Positions 9,237-17,939 are shown, counted from the first letter of the stretch. The stretch: DNA of 64,000 bases from Microtetraspora niveoalba (GCF_001570405.1 NZ_BBYM01000005.1:206110-270109), one strand, 5' to 3'. A program made the numbers and translations. Notes: generated by a model from the letters alone, not told the origin.

Positions 9237-10832
9237 ATGGACGGACCGCAGGACCCGCACCAGCACCCGCAGCCGCGACTGGCGAAGGCCGGCCGGGCGA
9301 TGGCCCTGGCCACGCTCGTCTCCCGGGTGACCGGGTTCGGCCGTACTCTCGCCCTGGTCGCGGCGCTCGGGCTCGGGTCGCGCCTGCTCGACGCGCACAC
9401 CGCGGCCAACACGCTGCCCAACTCCATCTACGACCTGGTGCTGGGCGGGGCGCTGGCCGGCGTCCTGGTCCCCCTCCTCGTACGGCACGACGACGAGGCC
9501 TTCGCCCAGCGGCTGCTCTCGCTGATCGTCTATGCCCTGGCCGCCGCCGTCGTGGTCACGATGGTGTTCGCCCCGCAGATCGTGGACCTGTGCGCGCCCG
9601 GCTTCACCCCCGAGCAGCGGCGGCTGACGATCACCTTCACCCGGTTCTTCCTGCCCCAGGTGCTCTTCTACGGCGTGGGCACGGCCCTGGCCGCCGTCCT
9701 CAACACCCGGGGCCGCATGGCCGCCCCGATGTGGGCGCCGGTGGCCAACAACCTCGTGGTCATCGCCACCGCCGTCGCGTACCTCGCGATCGGAGGCGGC
9801 CACCGCATGGAGGAGCTGACCCGGGCGCAGACGTTGCTACTGTCCGTCGGCACCACCGCGGGCGTCGCCGTACAGATGCTCCTGCTCATGTCCGCCGGAC
9901 GGCGGGCCGGGTTCCGGCCCCGGCTGCGCGGCGACCTGCGCGGCGTCGGACTGCGCCGTCTCGTCGGCATGGCCGGCTGGGCGGTCGTCGCCGTCGTCGC
10001 GAGCCAGGCGGCTCTGCTGGTCGCCAACCGGCTCGCCTCGACCGCCGGCGCCGGAGCGGTCGGCGTCTACGCCAACGCGTACACGCTGTTCCAACTGCCG
10101 TACGCGATCATCACGGTCTCCCTCATCACCGGTGTGCTGCCCAGGATGAGCCGAGCCGCGGCGCGGCGCGACCTCGCCCAGGTCACCGCCGAGCTGTCCC
10201 AGAGCCTGCGTCTGTCCGGTGTCGCGCTGCTCCCGGTCGCGGCGCTGCTGATCGCTCTCGGCCCGCACATCACCGCCGTGCTGTTCGCGCACGGGAACGC
10301 GTCGCCGTCGGCCGTCGCGCTGACCGGATCCGTCCTGTCGGCGTACGGGCTCGCGCTCGTGCCCTTCTGCGGCTACCAGATCCTGATCCGCGGCTTCTAC
10401 GCCCTGGGGGACACCCGCACCCCGGCGCTGATCGGCGTCCTCGTGTCCGCCGTCACCGCGGTGGCCGCCTGGGCGGCCTCGGCCCTCGTCCCCGGCCCCG
10501 CCGTGCTCGTCGGCCTCGCCGCCGGGTACGCCATGGCCAGTACCGTCGGCCTCGTCGTCGCGGCGCTCGTCCTGCGGGCGCGCCTCGGACGGGTCGACGG
10601 CCACCGGCTCCTCTCCACCCACACCCGGACGGCGATCGCCGCGGTGGGCACCGGTGTCGCCGCGCTGGCCGTCACCCGCACCGTCTCCCCTGCCATCGGG
10701 GCCGGCTGGAGCGGGTCCCTCGTCGTCCTGCTCGCCGCCGGGGCCGTCGCGGCCGTCCTCTACCCCGTCGCCGGCCGGCTCCTGCGGATCACCGAGCTCC
10801 GCGTCCTCTTCTCCGCCCTCCGCCCCGCCTGA
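9237..10832 (+). CDS. murJ: MurJ/MviN-family lipid II flippase
   Basis: A 531-residue integral membrane protein of the MOP/MurJ family with about 14 hydrophobic helices. The N-terminal signature (LATLVSRVTGFGRTLALVAA, then NTLPNSIYDLVLGGALAGVL) is typical of actinobacterial MurJ. The protein would flip lipid II across the cytoplasmic membrane during peptidoglycan synthesis. ATG 9237 is chosen for the GAAGGGGAG site directly upstream. The open frame extends back to 8745 only through the repeat tract. It lacks the extra cytoplasmic pseudokinase-type extension of some actinobacterial MurJ proteins. It is also not near the usual sigM/trx neighbours, so it may be a paralogue rather than the housekeeping copy. 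Confidence 0.85.
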   Translation: MDGPQDPHQHPQPRLAKAGRAMALATLVSRVTGFGRTLALVAALGLGSRLLDAHTAANTLPNSIYDLVLGGALAGVLVPLLVRHDDEAFAQRLLSLIVYALAAAVVVTMVFAPQIVDLCAPGFTPEQRRLTITFTRFFLPQVLFYGVGTALAAVLNTRGRMAAPMWAPVANNLVVIATAVAYLAIGGGHRMEELTRAQTLLLSVGTTAGVAVQMLLLMSAGRRAGFRPRLRGDLRGVGLRRLVGMAGWAVVAVVASQAALLVANRLASTAGAGAVGVYANAYTLFQLPYAIITVSLITGVLPRMSRAAARRDLAQVTAELSQSLRLSGVALLPVAALLIALGPHITAVLFAHGNASPSAVALTGSVLSAYGLALVPFCGYQILIRGFYALGDTRTPALIGVLVSAVTAVAAWAASALVPGPAVLVGLAAGYAMASTVGLVVAALVLRARLGRVDGHRLLSTHTRTAIAAVGTGVAALAVTRTVSPAIGAGWSGSLVVLLAAGAVAAVLYPVAGRLLRITELRVLFSALRPA

Positions 10833-10876
10833 CCTCCGCATTTACCGGGAGCGACTGCCCGCCGGCGTCTCCGGCG

Positions 10877-11470
10877 CTATCGGCCGGGGACGCATTCGTG
10901 CACCTCGCCGTAACGCTTCTGCGCGATCCGCATCAGCGCGATCAAATCCTTGATCGCGTCCCGCCCCTTCGCGACCTGGTCCAAACGAAGCGTGAGCAGC
11001 TGCTCCTTGCCGTCACAACGGAACTTCGCGGTCACCTGATACGGCTGCTGCGTCACGGAGCCATAGTCCGGCACATACGCGGCCATGCCCGTTCCGAGCT
11101 CCTCCGGCAGCTTGACCCCGCCATGCCTGGCGTACACCCCCAGCCGATCACGAAGAAGGTAGTCGATATCCTCTCGCGCCGTTCCCCCCTGTTCACTTAT
11201 CCAGTCAACCGCCAATGGGTAAGGGGGCGCGCTCTGCGCCGAGCAGCTGCTGTTGCTCTTGCTACCGTCCCGTTTTTCGGTGAAGCTTCCGGTGATCCCA
11301 CTGACCAGAAGAAAGGCTCTCTGAGGAACGAGATCGCACAGATAGGGTGCCGAGTCCGCGACAGGCCGATCGCTGGCCGCGCCAGGCGGCGGAACGGCGT
11401 GATCGGATGTACAAGCCGCGAGAAGACAAACGGCGGACGACAGCGCGACGAGCAGGTGTGTCGTCCTCAC
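10877..11470 (-). CDS. putative lipoprotein, DUF3558-like
   Basis: A 197-residue exported protein with a lipoprotein signal peptide whose lipobox LLAAC places the acylated cysteine near residue 20. The mature part contains paired cysteines (YLCDLVP, NSSCSA, FRCDG, HECVPG) and a central WISEQGGTA segment. This is reminiscent of actinobacterial DUF3558 lipoproteins, but the family match is not certain. Its start overlaps the stop of the upstream 732-residue gene, so it belongs to the same minus-strand operon of secretion-linked proteins. Confidence 0.65.
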   Translation of the reverse strand: MRTTHLLVALSSAVCLLAACTSDHAVPPPGAASDRPVADSAPYLCDLVPQRAFLLVSGITGSFTEKRDGSKSNSSCSAQSAPPYPLAVDWISEQGGTAREDIDYLLRDRLGVYARHGGVKLPEELGTGMAAYVPDYGSVTQQPYQVTAKFRCDGKEQLLTLRLDQVAKGRDAIKDLIALMRIAQKRYGEVHECVPGR

Positions 11471-13665
11471 TTGCCACCTCCTGGCGACGCCGGAATCTGA
11501 AGGCTGAGATAGTCGTCCACTTCCGTGGTGTCACGAAACGTACGCTGAAATCGGTCCAGCAGATCGTTGCTTCCGCCGTTCCAACGGGTCCAATTCAGAA
11601 AAGAGATGTACTGTTCCGGACTCATCTCGGCGAATGGTTTGATTCGCGGCGGACTCCCTGTGGTGAAAGTCCGATCCTTCAAGGCCACCCGATCGAGCAT
11701 GCCTTTTTTGAGCATGGTGGTGGCGATCATCTGCTCGGTCAGGCGTTCGACGGCGAGGCGGTTGTCGGCCAGGGCCGCGTGGGTCGCGTCGAGGCTGCGT
11801 CCCTCCGTCGCCATGACCTGGGCGACCTGCTTGGAGACCTCGTCGTACGCCGATCCGGTGAGCTTGTCGTACTGGCTGGTGAGCAGCTTCCCGAACGCTC
11901 CGCTTGCCAGCTCACCGACCTGTTTGGCGCCCGGGACGGGGAACAGTCCGATGGCGTCGCGGACCATCGCGCGCAGCGCCTCGTCCGCCTTCTGGTCATA
12001 CTGCCCCTCGGCGATCAGCGCCTGGCGGCGGATCTCCACGAGGTGGCCGAAGGGCCGCGCCTCCGCCACCGTACGGTCCACCAGGAACTGGTGGACGTCG
12101 GCCTTGCCGACCCGGCCGTCCTCGTCGAAGTCGTACAGCTTGAGATCGGCCTCGGTGAAGCCGAAGCGCTTGAGGTTCGATCGGTCGAGGCCGACCGGGG
12201 GCACGGTGTCGAGCGCCGCCCTCATGTGCTCGGTCTGCGCGCGGATCAGCGCCTCGAACCCCACCTCGTCCGTGGTCGCCAGCGCCAGCGCGTACGACAT
12301 GTCCTGGGCGGCGACCTTTCCGAACGTGTCGTGATGGAGCAGCAGCCGGGACAACTGGTCGATGTTGGCCGCGACGGCGCGGGCGAGGGGGTAGCGCAGA
12401 GGTGCGAGGCGGTCGAGCGCCTCCTTGTCGGCGATCTCCAGGTTGCCGTCTCCCGCCTTGCCGAACGCTCCGCGCACCTCGTCGGCGAGGATCCCGGTCA
12501 TCTCGGCGGCCAGCTTCCGCGAGGTCGGATCCTGACCGGTGGTCCCGGCCAGCAGCACACGTTCGAGGGCGGCGAACTCGCCGCTGAAGTGGAAGGCGTC
12601 CAGCCGCGTCGTCAGCAGGTGCGCGAGCACCGACTGCTTCCATCCGGGCGGGGTGTGGTCGAGCAGGGCGTGCGCCGCGTCCTTGTCCGATCCCGCCACG
12701 CGCAGCAGGCCGTCCATGACGGACGCCTTGTCCTTGGCGACCACTCGCGCGCCCGGTTTCAGCAGCCCGCCCAGGCCGAGCGCGGCGGACAGGTCGTACA
12801 GCGGGACCTTGCCGAGCCCGACGCCCTCGCCGAACGACCACCTTTCCTTGTACTGCTCCTGCTCGTAGACGACGGCGTCGCGTCCCACGACCTCCATGAA
12901 TCTCCGCGAGAACGGCGGCTTGCCCTCGTGGGCGGCCCAGATCAACGCCTGCGCCTGGTAGCCCGCGTAGCTTTCGACGTCGCCCGACGTGTGCCGCGCA
13001 CGGCCCTGTTCGGCGAGATCCTTGAGGAACCGGTCGCCCATGTACGCCGGATTCTTCGGATCCGTCGCCCGGGCCAGGATGTCGCTCAGCATACGCAGCG
13101 TCTTCCTCCCCTGGGCGGACAGCCCGGCCAGCGCCTCGGTTTCGCCGTTCAGGCGGGCGGCGCGCAACGCGGCGGCGAGGGAGCCGGGCAGCTCGGTGAC
13201 GCCCTTCGCACCGAGCTGCCGCAGAAACGCGGTGACGAAGTCGCCGTTCCCGGCCTTCGACGTGTATTTCTCCAGCTCGGCGAGGGCGGCGGTGTCGCCG
13301 CTCGCGACGCTCGCCGCCGCGCGGCCCGCCAGAGTGCCGTCCATGAAACCCCGCGCGGAGTCGAGGGCGTCGGGCATCCCGAAGAGCGTGCCATCGGGCG
13401 TGCACACGCCGAACGCGACCTGCTGCCGCTCCATCTCGTGGACCATCGCCTGGCGTCGTCGCAGGTCCTCGGCCTGCGTGCCGACGCGCCTGGCCAGGTC
13501 GCGCAGGCGCAGCGCCGGTCCGGTGTCCAGCCCGGCCCCTTGGAGCTCGCCGTACAGCGCCTGCGCCAGCCGGTCGAGCTGCCCGGCGGCGCGGGTGTGC
13601 CCGGCCGTCATCGTGTCGAAATCAGGCTGTTTGACGCCGGTGAACCCCTGGCTCTGGCTCGTCAT
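11467..13665 (-). CDS. large helical protein partnered with WXG100-like protein (DUF6571-like)
   Basis: A 732-residue, mostly alpha-helical protein without signal peptide or membrane helix. The N-terminal 100 residues look like an ESX-type helical hairpin (AGQLDRLAQALYGELQGAG...). The rest resembles large actinobacterial DUF6571-type proteins; this is a family impression, not a verified match. Around residue 510 an EF-hand or dockerin-like loop is visible, DFDEDGRVGKAD, with acidic residues at positions 1, 3, 5 and 12 and Gly at 6, suggesting calcium binding. It overlaps the WXG-like gene upstream (ATGA) and the lipoprotein gene downstream. It is probably a secreted or secretion-associated partner, but its function is unknown. 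Confidence 0.65.
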   Translation of the reverse strand: MTSQSQGFTGVKQPDFDTMTAGHTRAAGQLDRLAQALYGELQGAGLDTGPALRLRDLARRVGTQAEDLRRRQAMVHEMERQQVAFGVCTPDGTLFGMPDALDSARGFMDGTLAGRAAASVASGDTAALAELEKYTSKAGNGDFVTAFLRQLGAKGVTELPGSLAAALRAARLNGETEALAGLSAQGRKTLRMLSDILARATDPKNPAYMGDRFLKDLAEQGRARHTSGDVESYAGYQAQALIWAAHEGKPPFSRRFMEVVGRDAVVYEQEQYKERWSFGEGVGLGKVPLYDLSAALGLGGLLKPGARVVAKDKASVMDGLLRVAGSDKDAAHALLDHTPPGWKQSVLAHLLTTRLDAFHFSGEFAALERVLLAGTTGQDPTSRKLAAEMTGILADEVRGAFGKAGDGNLEIADKEALDRLAPLRYPLARAVAANIDQLSRLLLHHDTFGKVAAQDMSYALALATTDEVGFEALIRAQTEHMRAALDTVPPVGLDRSNLKRFGFTEADLKLYDFDEDGRVGKADVHQFLVDRTVAEARPFGHLVEIRRQALIAEGQYDQKADEALRAMVRDAIGLFPVPGAKQVGELASGAFGKLLTSQYDKLTGSAYDEVSKQVAQVMATEGRSLDATHAALADNRLAVERLTEQMIATTMLKKGMLDRVALKDRTFTTGSPPRIKPFAEMSPEQYISFLNWTRWNGGSNDLLDRFQRTFRDTTEVDDYLSLQIPASPGGGK

Positions 13666-13904
13666 GCCGGGTCCGGCGGCGCGGCCAGCTTCTCGCGGGC
13701 GCTGCGCGACGCGGCGGTGAGCAGGTCCTGCAGTTCGCGCTGCGCGGCGCGCACCTCGGCGCAGAACTTCTCACCCGCGGGCCCCACCCATGCGCCGTTC
13801 TCCATCGACCTGCAGGAGGGGGTGAGCGCCGACCAGTGCTCGTCCGACAGCCGCTGGATCCGCGCGGCCGCCGCCCGCATGGCCTCACGATCGAGGTTGG
13901 CCAA
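13662..13904 (-). CDS. WXG100-like small protein
   Basis: An 80-residue helical protein from TTG 13904, preceded by GAGGAG at ideal distance. The ATG at 13934 would give 90 residues but has no such site. Helix one (REAMRAAAARIQRLSDEHW) and helix two (AEVRAAQRELQDLLTAASRSA) flank a turn containing NGAWVGPAGEKF. The W-V-G there takes the place of the WxG motif of ESX substrates. The stop overlaps the start of the 732-residue gene. Proteins of this size and shape are usually exported as helical hairpin dimers by type VII secretion. No secretion ATPase gene is present in the window. Confidence 0.7.
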   Translation of the reverse strand: MANLDREAMRAAAARIQRLSDEHWSALTPSCRSMENGAWVGPAGEKFCAEVRAAQRELQDLLTAASRSAREKLAAPPDPA

Positions 13905-14235
13905 GACGATCTCCTCGCATGAATCGCTGCGCACAACAGGGGTGAAGGGGCGGCGTCCTTCACGCCGATCACGCTAATCAATAATGACCTGTCGAACAAC
14001 GCCGCGCGTCATATCCGATTTTCGGTTTTCAACAACCCTCTATTTAGCTAATTACCAAACCAAATCGGGTCGTTCCGGCCGCATGACACGGAATTCCGCC
14101 GGTCACGATGACCGGGCTCTCGGTGGGAGTACGTCGCCGAGATGACCGGGCGGCGGAAGAGAGAGCACCGGTCCCCGGCGAGCACAGCGTCCCGGCCGCC
14201 CCCTCGCCGGGAATCGCCGGTCGGATTCGCGACGG
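13905..14235. other. AT-rich intergenic region with probable minus-strand promoter
   Basis: About 330 bases without a gene. The stretch 13970-14070 is conspicuously AT-rich for this genome (runs such as TATTTAGCTAATTACC and GATTTTCGGTTTTC) and lies upstream of the WXG-like gene on the minus strand. It is the natural place for that operon's promoter, although no confident -35/-10 pair can be assigned. Confidence 0.4.
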
Positions 14236-15399
14236 TCAGGGCATGCCGGGGCGGGTGAAACCGACCCGGGGAGTCGAATAGGCGGCGTAGCTCTCGATCC
14301 GGACCACCGAGCGCGAGTTCGGCGCGTGGATCATCGTGTGCTTCTCCGGGTCGAGCACGATGCCCACGTGGTCCGGGCTGCCGTCCCCGTTGTTGTCGAA
14401 GAAGATGAGGTCGCCCGCCTGCTCGCTGCCGTCCGGGATGCGCGGACCCTGGGACCACTGGGCGGCGGCCACCCTGGGGACGGTGATCCCCGCCGCCTGG
14501 TACGCGCGCAGGGTCAGGCCCGAGCAGTCGAAGGAGTCCGGCCCGGTCGCCCCCCAGACGTACCGGTCGCCGAGCTGCTTGAGGGCGTAGTCGATCACGG
14601 ACTGGGCCCGGGGGTTCTTGGCCAGGCTGCGGGCGTTGGGGGGCGGCGTGACCGACCCGTACCCGCTGTACCCGCCGGATCCGCCCGAGCCCCCCGAGCC
14701 GCTCCCGCCGCCGGAGCCGTTCCCCGCGCCCTGCCCGCCGGGCTGGGAACCGGGGTCCGCCCCTGGCGGCGCGCCGTCGTAGCTCGCGACCTGGGTGGCT
14801 CCCACGGGCTGGAAGGCCGGGTCGGGCAGCCAGCGCATGTTGGGTTTGTTGCCGGGGACGAAATCTTGGTCTGTCGGCAGGCCGATGGCCGAGAAGAACG
14901 CGACCCCCGCGGTCTCGTTGAGCTTGGCGGTCACCTGCTTGAGCGTGTTGACGGCCTGCTGCTTCGAGGCCTCGGCGCGGGTCACGCCGTCGTCCACCTG
15001 GATCCTGAGGTACGTCATCGAGATCGTGCTCGAGTTCTGGCGCTGCTCGTCGATCCACGCGCGTTTCTCGTCGTAGATCACCTTCGCTTCCGCCCTGCTC
15101 GTGTTCAGCGCGGTCCGGGCGCTCTCGAGCTGGGTGGCGCAGCTCGTCAGCGCGGCGCTCAGGTTGGCCGCCGCATTGGGATATTTCGCCATGAATTCCG
15201 CGAAACGGTCGGCGGCTTCTCCGTTCCATGCGTTGTTCACCGTGCCCACGGCGCGGTTCAGCGTGTCGGTGTACGTGACGACGTCGTCGGCCGCGTTCCT
15301 GAGGCGCGCGGTGATCGCGGAGATCCCGGCCTCGTCCACGATCAGCGTGTCGATGACCCGCTGGATGGGCTGGAGATAGATGTCCCATTGGTCGGCCAC
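14236..15399 (-). CDS. WXG100-NlpC/P60 peptidoglycan hydrolase
   Basis: A 387-residue fusion. Residues 1-100 form a WXG100-type helical hairpin with the motif W58-N-G60. Residues about 101-170 are a helical linker. Residues 215-250 are a Gly/Ser/Pro-rich flexible segment. Residues 258-380 are an NlpC/P60 domain with catalytic Cys292 in DCSGLT, His344 in DHVGIV and a further His358 in MIHAP. The family cleaves gamma-D-Glu to diaminopimelate bonds in wall peptides. There is no classical signal peptide, so the WXG part may serve as the secretion signal. The gene follows the small 104-residue WXG-like gene by 2 bases. It probably remodels the wall during secretion. Confidence 0.88.
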   Translation of the reverse strand: MADQWDIYLQPIQRVIDTLIVDEAGISAITARLRNAADDVVTYTDTLNRAVGTVNNAWNGEAADRFAEFMAKYPNAAANLSAALTSCATQLESARTALNTSRAEAKVIYDEKRAWIDEQRQNSSTISMTYLRIQVDDGVTRAEASKQQAVNTLKQVTAKLNETAGVAFFSAIGLPTDQDFVPGNKPNMRWLPDPAFQPVGATQVASYDGAPPGADPGSQPGGQGAGNGSGGGSGSGGSGGSGGYSGYGSVTPPPNARSLAKNPRAQSVIDYALKQLGDRYVWGATGPDSFDCSGLTLRAYQAAGITVPRVAAAQWSQGPRIPDGSEQAGDLIFFDNNGDGSPDHVGIVLDPEKHTMIHAPNSRSVVRIESYAAYSTPRVGFTRPGMP

Positions 15400-15401
15400 G
15401 G

Positions 15402-15716
15402 CTACACCTCCCGGGAGTCGCGAGAGTCGCCGGTTTCGACCTTGTTGGCATTCGCGACGTTGTCGGCCACTTGGTGCAGGGCCGACTCGACGTTGACCAG
15501 GCTGTTCTCGGCGTATCCGATCTCGGCGCCGAGATGCTTCAGAAGCTCGCCGACGGCCTTGGCGAGGTTGGCGGACGCGTCATCGATCACCCCGAAATAG
15601 GCGTTGCCCACGTACGGCAGCCCCTCGTCGGCCTCGCTCTTGAACTGGTGGGAGACGGCCAGGGCCGTGCCCGCGCAGTCTCGCAGCGTGTTGACGTAGA
15701 TCTCGAACCCCGCCAT
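15402..15716 (-). CDS. WXG100/ESX-like small helical protein
   Basis: A 104-residue helical protein starting at ATG 15716, chosen because GGGGCGAGG lies just upstream. A longer frame from 15793 lacks a site. Two helical stretches (IYVNTLRDCAGTALAVSHQF and LAKAVGELLKHLGAEIGY) flank a short segment with Gly/Asn (LPYVGNAYFGVIDD). This architecture is common for companions of WXG100 effectors. It is first in the operon, 2 bases ahead of the WXG-NlpC/P60 gene, and probably forms a heterodimer or chaperone pair with it. No WxG motif is present, so the family call is by context and shape. Confidence 0.6.
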   Translation of the reverse strand: MAGFEIYVNTLRDCAGTALAVSHQFKSEADEGLPYVGNAYFGVIDDASANLAKAVGELLKHLGAEIGYAENSLVNVESALHQVADNVANANKVETGDSRDSREV

Positions 15717-16037
15717 GAACCTCGCCCCAGACGTCGGTCGCTTCTCCGGTTTTACCACTTTTGGTGATCGATTTTCCTGATCGCCGAAAGTCATGGGAAG
15801 ACGCCTCGGATTCGTCACGCGCGGACGGCGGCATCGAGCGCCGGGGAGCGCCGCACCCGCGCCGCCGCGACGATCAGGGCGGCGACCAGCAGGTCGTAGA
15901 GCTGCCAGAGGACCGACCGGCGGCTGGGGGGACGCGAGGAATCCGCGCATACCCTCGCGGATGCGCTCGGCGGGGACTATTTCCGCCCGCGGGGATGCTG
16001 ACCGGGAGAGACCGTCGCCGAACAGCGAGGAGGCACC
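15717..16037. other. intergenic region between divergent operons
   Basis: A 320-base gap with no convincing gene. The part near 15740-15790 is AT-richer and should hold the promoter of the minus-strand WXG operon. The plus-strand DUF427 gene has the site GCGAGGAGG 8 bases before its ATG. Confidence 0.4.
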
Positions 16038-16367
16038 ATGTCCGAGGGCCACCGCATCACCATCGAGCAGGGCGGCCGGCACGTACGCGTCGAGCGCGAC
16101 GGCGTGCTCCTCGCCGAGAGCCGCCGCCCGCTCCTCCTTCACGAGACGGGTCTGCCCGTCCGCTACTACCTTCCGCCGGAGGACGTGCGCACCGACCTGC
16201 TGACGCCGTCCGAGACCCACACGCAGTGCCCCTTCAAGGGCACGGCGTCCTATTGGTCGCGTCCGGACGCGAAGGACCTGGTGTGGGCATATCCGGACCC
16301 CAAGCCCGAGGTCGCCCAGATCAAGGGCCACTTCTGCTTCTACGACGTCGAGGTCCTCGACGACTGA
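16038..16367 (+). CDS. DUF427 domain protein
   Basis: A 109-residue single-domain DUF427 protein. The family hallmarks are visible: RVERDGVLLAES near residue 20, LPVRYYLPPEDV near 40, TQCPFKGTASYWS near 62-74 and WAYPDPKPEVAQIKGHFCFY near 83-102. The family is widespread in actinomycetes. Its biochemical role is not established, although the compact beta fold and conserved Cys and Lys suggest ligand binding or an enzyme. It stands alone and ends at a strong bidirectional hairpin shared with the convergent SRPBCC gene. Confidence 0.88.
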   Translation: MSEGHRITIEQGGRHVRVERDGVLLAESRRPLLLHETGLPVRYYLPPEDVRTDLLTPSETHTQCPFKGTASYWSRPDAKDLVWAYPDPKPEVAQIKGHFCFYDVEVLDD

Positions 16368-16381
16368 GCACCGGCACGGCG

Positions 16382-16409
16382 TCGGGCCCGGCCGGGAAGC
16401 CGGGCCCGA
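16382..16409. terminator. bidirectional hairpin terminator
   Basis: A perfect 11-bp inverted repeat, TCGGGCCCGGC then GCCGGGCCCGA, with a 6-base loop, lies between two convergent stops (16367 and 16424). There is no T-tract, as is usual in high-GC actinomycetes. Confidence 0.75.
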
Positions 16410-16423
16410 GGCGTGCGGCGAGG

Positions 16424-17176
16424 TCAGGCGAAGGAGCGGCTGAGCCAGGACTGCCAGGCCTCGTCGAGCCGCTCCCCGGCCACGCTTCCGGAGAAGTCGT
16501 GCTGTTCGGCGACGACGCTGCCCTCGTGGCCGTGGATCAGCATGTAGATGCCGTCGCCGCTCCGGAACCCGAGGAAGCTGGGATACCGGGCGAACTCGAC
16601 GACCCCCTCGACCGGCGGCAGGCCCTCGATGGAAAGCCGCACCGGGTCGCCCTCGTCGATCTTCTTGCCGCTCAGGCCGAGGGCGTCCCCGAACACCTCC
16701 CAGACCCGGTCCGCGTCCGGCACCCGCGGCCCGACGGCGAACACGTTGTGCGCCGAGTGGCGGCCGGCGAAGTGGCGAAGGTAGAGGGCGAGCTTCCGCA
16801 GGTACATACGGTCGCCCACCTTGAGGGCGTCGTACTCGGCCTCCCAGTCGTCGCCGAGGAAGCCGTTGTGGACGAAGCGCAGCACGGTGCTGCCTCCGTC
16901 GCGGCCCTCGATGAGGTACTCGAAGGCCATGAACGTGCCGTCGGGGTTGTCGTCGGACCGGATCGCGTACTTCTTCCCGGGTTCCCAGGCGGTGACGGTG
17001 GCGTAGGAGGTGAAGCCCATCATCTCCTGGCTGGTCCGGCCGCCTTCGCGGGGCTCGATCTCGTTGCGGCCCATGAACCAGGAGTCGACTCCCGGGCCGG
17101 TGGCGATCGCCTCCCACACCTGCTCGGGCGTGGCGTCCAGGACGATCTCCTCGCGTACCTCGAACTCGTGCGGCAT
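16424..17176 (-). CDS. SRPBCC/AHSA1-type domain protein
   Basis: A 250-residue START-like (SRPBCC) protein. The N-terminal part has the AHSA1 pattern EEIVLDATPEQVWEAIAT, then WFMGRNE, and EYLIEGRDGGSTVLRFVHNG near residue 85-105. A second half of about 110 residues (from near 140) looks like a further, more divergent lipid- or ligand-binding segment. The function is unassigned and such proteins usually bind hydrophobic ligands. It starts 1 base after the stop of the ArsR-type regulator upstream. Such ArsR-SRPBCC pairs are common, and the regulator likely controls this operon. Confidence 0.82.
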   Translation of the reverse strand: MPHEFEVREEIVLDATPEQVWEAIATGPGVDSWFMGRNEIEPREGGRTSQEMMGFTSYATVTAWEPGKKYAIRSDDNPDGTFMAFEYLIEGRDGGSTVLRFVHNGFLGDDWEAEYDALKVGDRMYLRKLALYLRHFAGRHSAHNVFAVGPRVPDADRVWEVFGDALGLSGKKIDEGDPVRLSIEGLPPVEGVVEFARYPSFLGFRSGDGIYMLIHGHEGSVVAEQHDFSGSVAGERLDEAWQSWLSRSFA

Positions 17177-17177
17177 A

Positions 17178-17792
17178 TCAGGACTCCTCAGTCTGTGTCG
17201 TGTTCTGGGGTACGGCTTTCACGCTCGGATGCACGGCGACGATCAACCGGTGATCGCGCCCGCCCTCGGCCGTCTCGTCGTGGTATTTCGAGACCAGCGC
17301 GGTGACCGCGGCCGTCAGCTCCTCCGCGAACGCGGCCCGGTCGGCCGCCGAGGCGAACCGCACCTCGCCGTCGAGCGCGTACGTCGCGACCCGCTTGCGC
17401 GCCCGTGTCGCGCCCGTGATGAGGGCCCCGATGTCGCCGACCAGCCGGGCGGCCAGGGCGAGCAGCCAGCGCGCCGACAACCGGTCGGGAGAGCGCGCCG
17501 GGTCGGGCTGCACGGTCGCGAGCGCCACCGGCGAGATCACGTACGACGCCGCGGTGGCGCGCAGCACCCGCTCGGTGACGTTGCCCTTCCTGCGCTCCTC
17601 CACGAGCTCGACGAGTCCGTGCCTCTCCAGGGCCTTGAGGTGGTAGTTCACCTTCTGGCGCGGCAGGCCGACCCGGGCGGCCAGCATCGTGGCCGAGCGG
17701 GGCTCGGCCAGCTCCGCCAGCAGCCGGGCGCGCACCGGATCCAGTGAGACCTCGGCCGCGGCCGGGTCCTCGATCACCGCCACTTCCAACAT
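17178..17792 (-). CDS. ArsR-family winged-helix regulator
   Basis: A 204-residue DNA-binding protein. Residues about 15-80 form an ArsR-type winged helix: DPVRARLLAELAEPRSATML, then RVGLPRQKVNYHLKALERHGLV as the recognition region, and RRKGNVTERVLRA as the wing. The C-terminal 120 residues are an unassigned helical sensor domain. I start at ATG 17792, just after GGTGGG. The open frame continues upstream to 17933 without support. The gene precedes the SRPBCC gene by one base. A 9-bp inverted repeat just upstream of the start is a good candidate for autoregulation. Confidence 0.82.
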   Translation of the reverse strand: MLEVAVIEDPAAAEVSLDPVRARLLAELAEPRSATMLAARVGLPRQKVNYHLKALERHGLVELVEERRKGNVTERVLRATAASYVISPVALATVQPDPARSPDRLSARWLLALAARLVGDIGALITGATRARKRVATYALDGEVRFASAADRAAFAEELTAAVTALVSKYHDETAEGGRDHRLIVAVHPSVKAVPQNTTQTEES

Positions 17793-17808
17793 GCGACCCA
17801 CCGTCCCA

Positions 17809-17846
17809 CCGACAACTTTTTTTGTCAAGAACATCAGAGTTGTCGG
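17809..17846. promoter_or_regulatory. inverted-repeat operator upstream of ArsR gene
   Basis: CCGACAACT at 17809-17817 and its exact complement AGTTGTCGG at 17838-17846 enclose an AT-rich core containing a nested GACAA/TTGTC pair. It lies immediately upstream of the regulator start in an otherwise GC-rich region. This fits a repressor site overlapping the promoter. Confidence 0.6.
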
Positions 17847-17939
17847 GACTCGAATCGCACGGAACCGCGCCCGGGGGAAGAGGGTGCGCCGCGGTCGGCG
17901 CCTTCCTCGGCGAGCCCGAGGAAAGACGCGCAACGGCTC

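Noticed and set aside
15761..16203. plus-strand frame before the DUF427 gene
   Set aside because: The part before 16038 has no ribosome site or motif and the composition of noncoding sequence; the DUF427 frame is clear and different.
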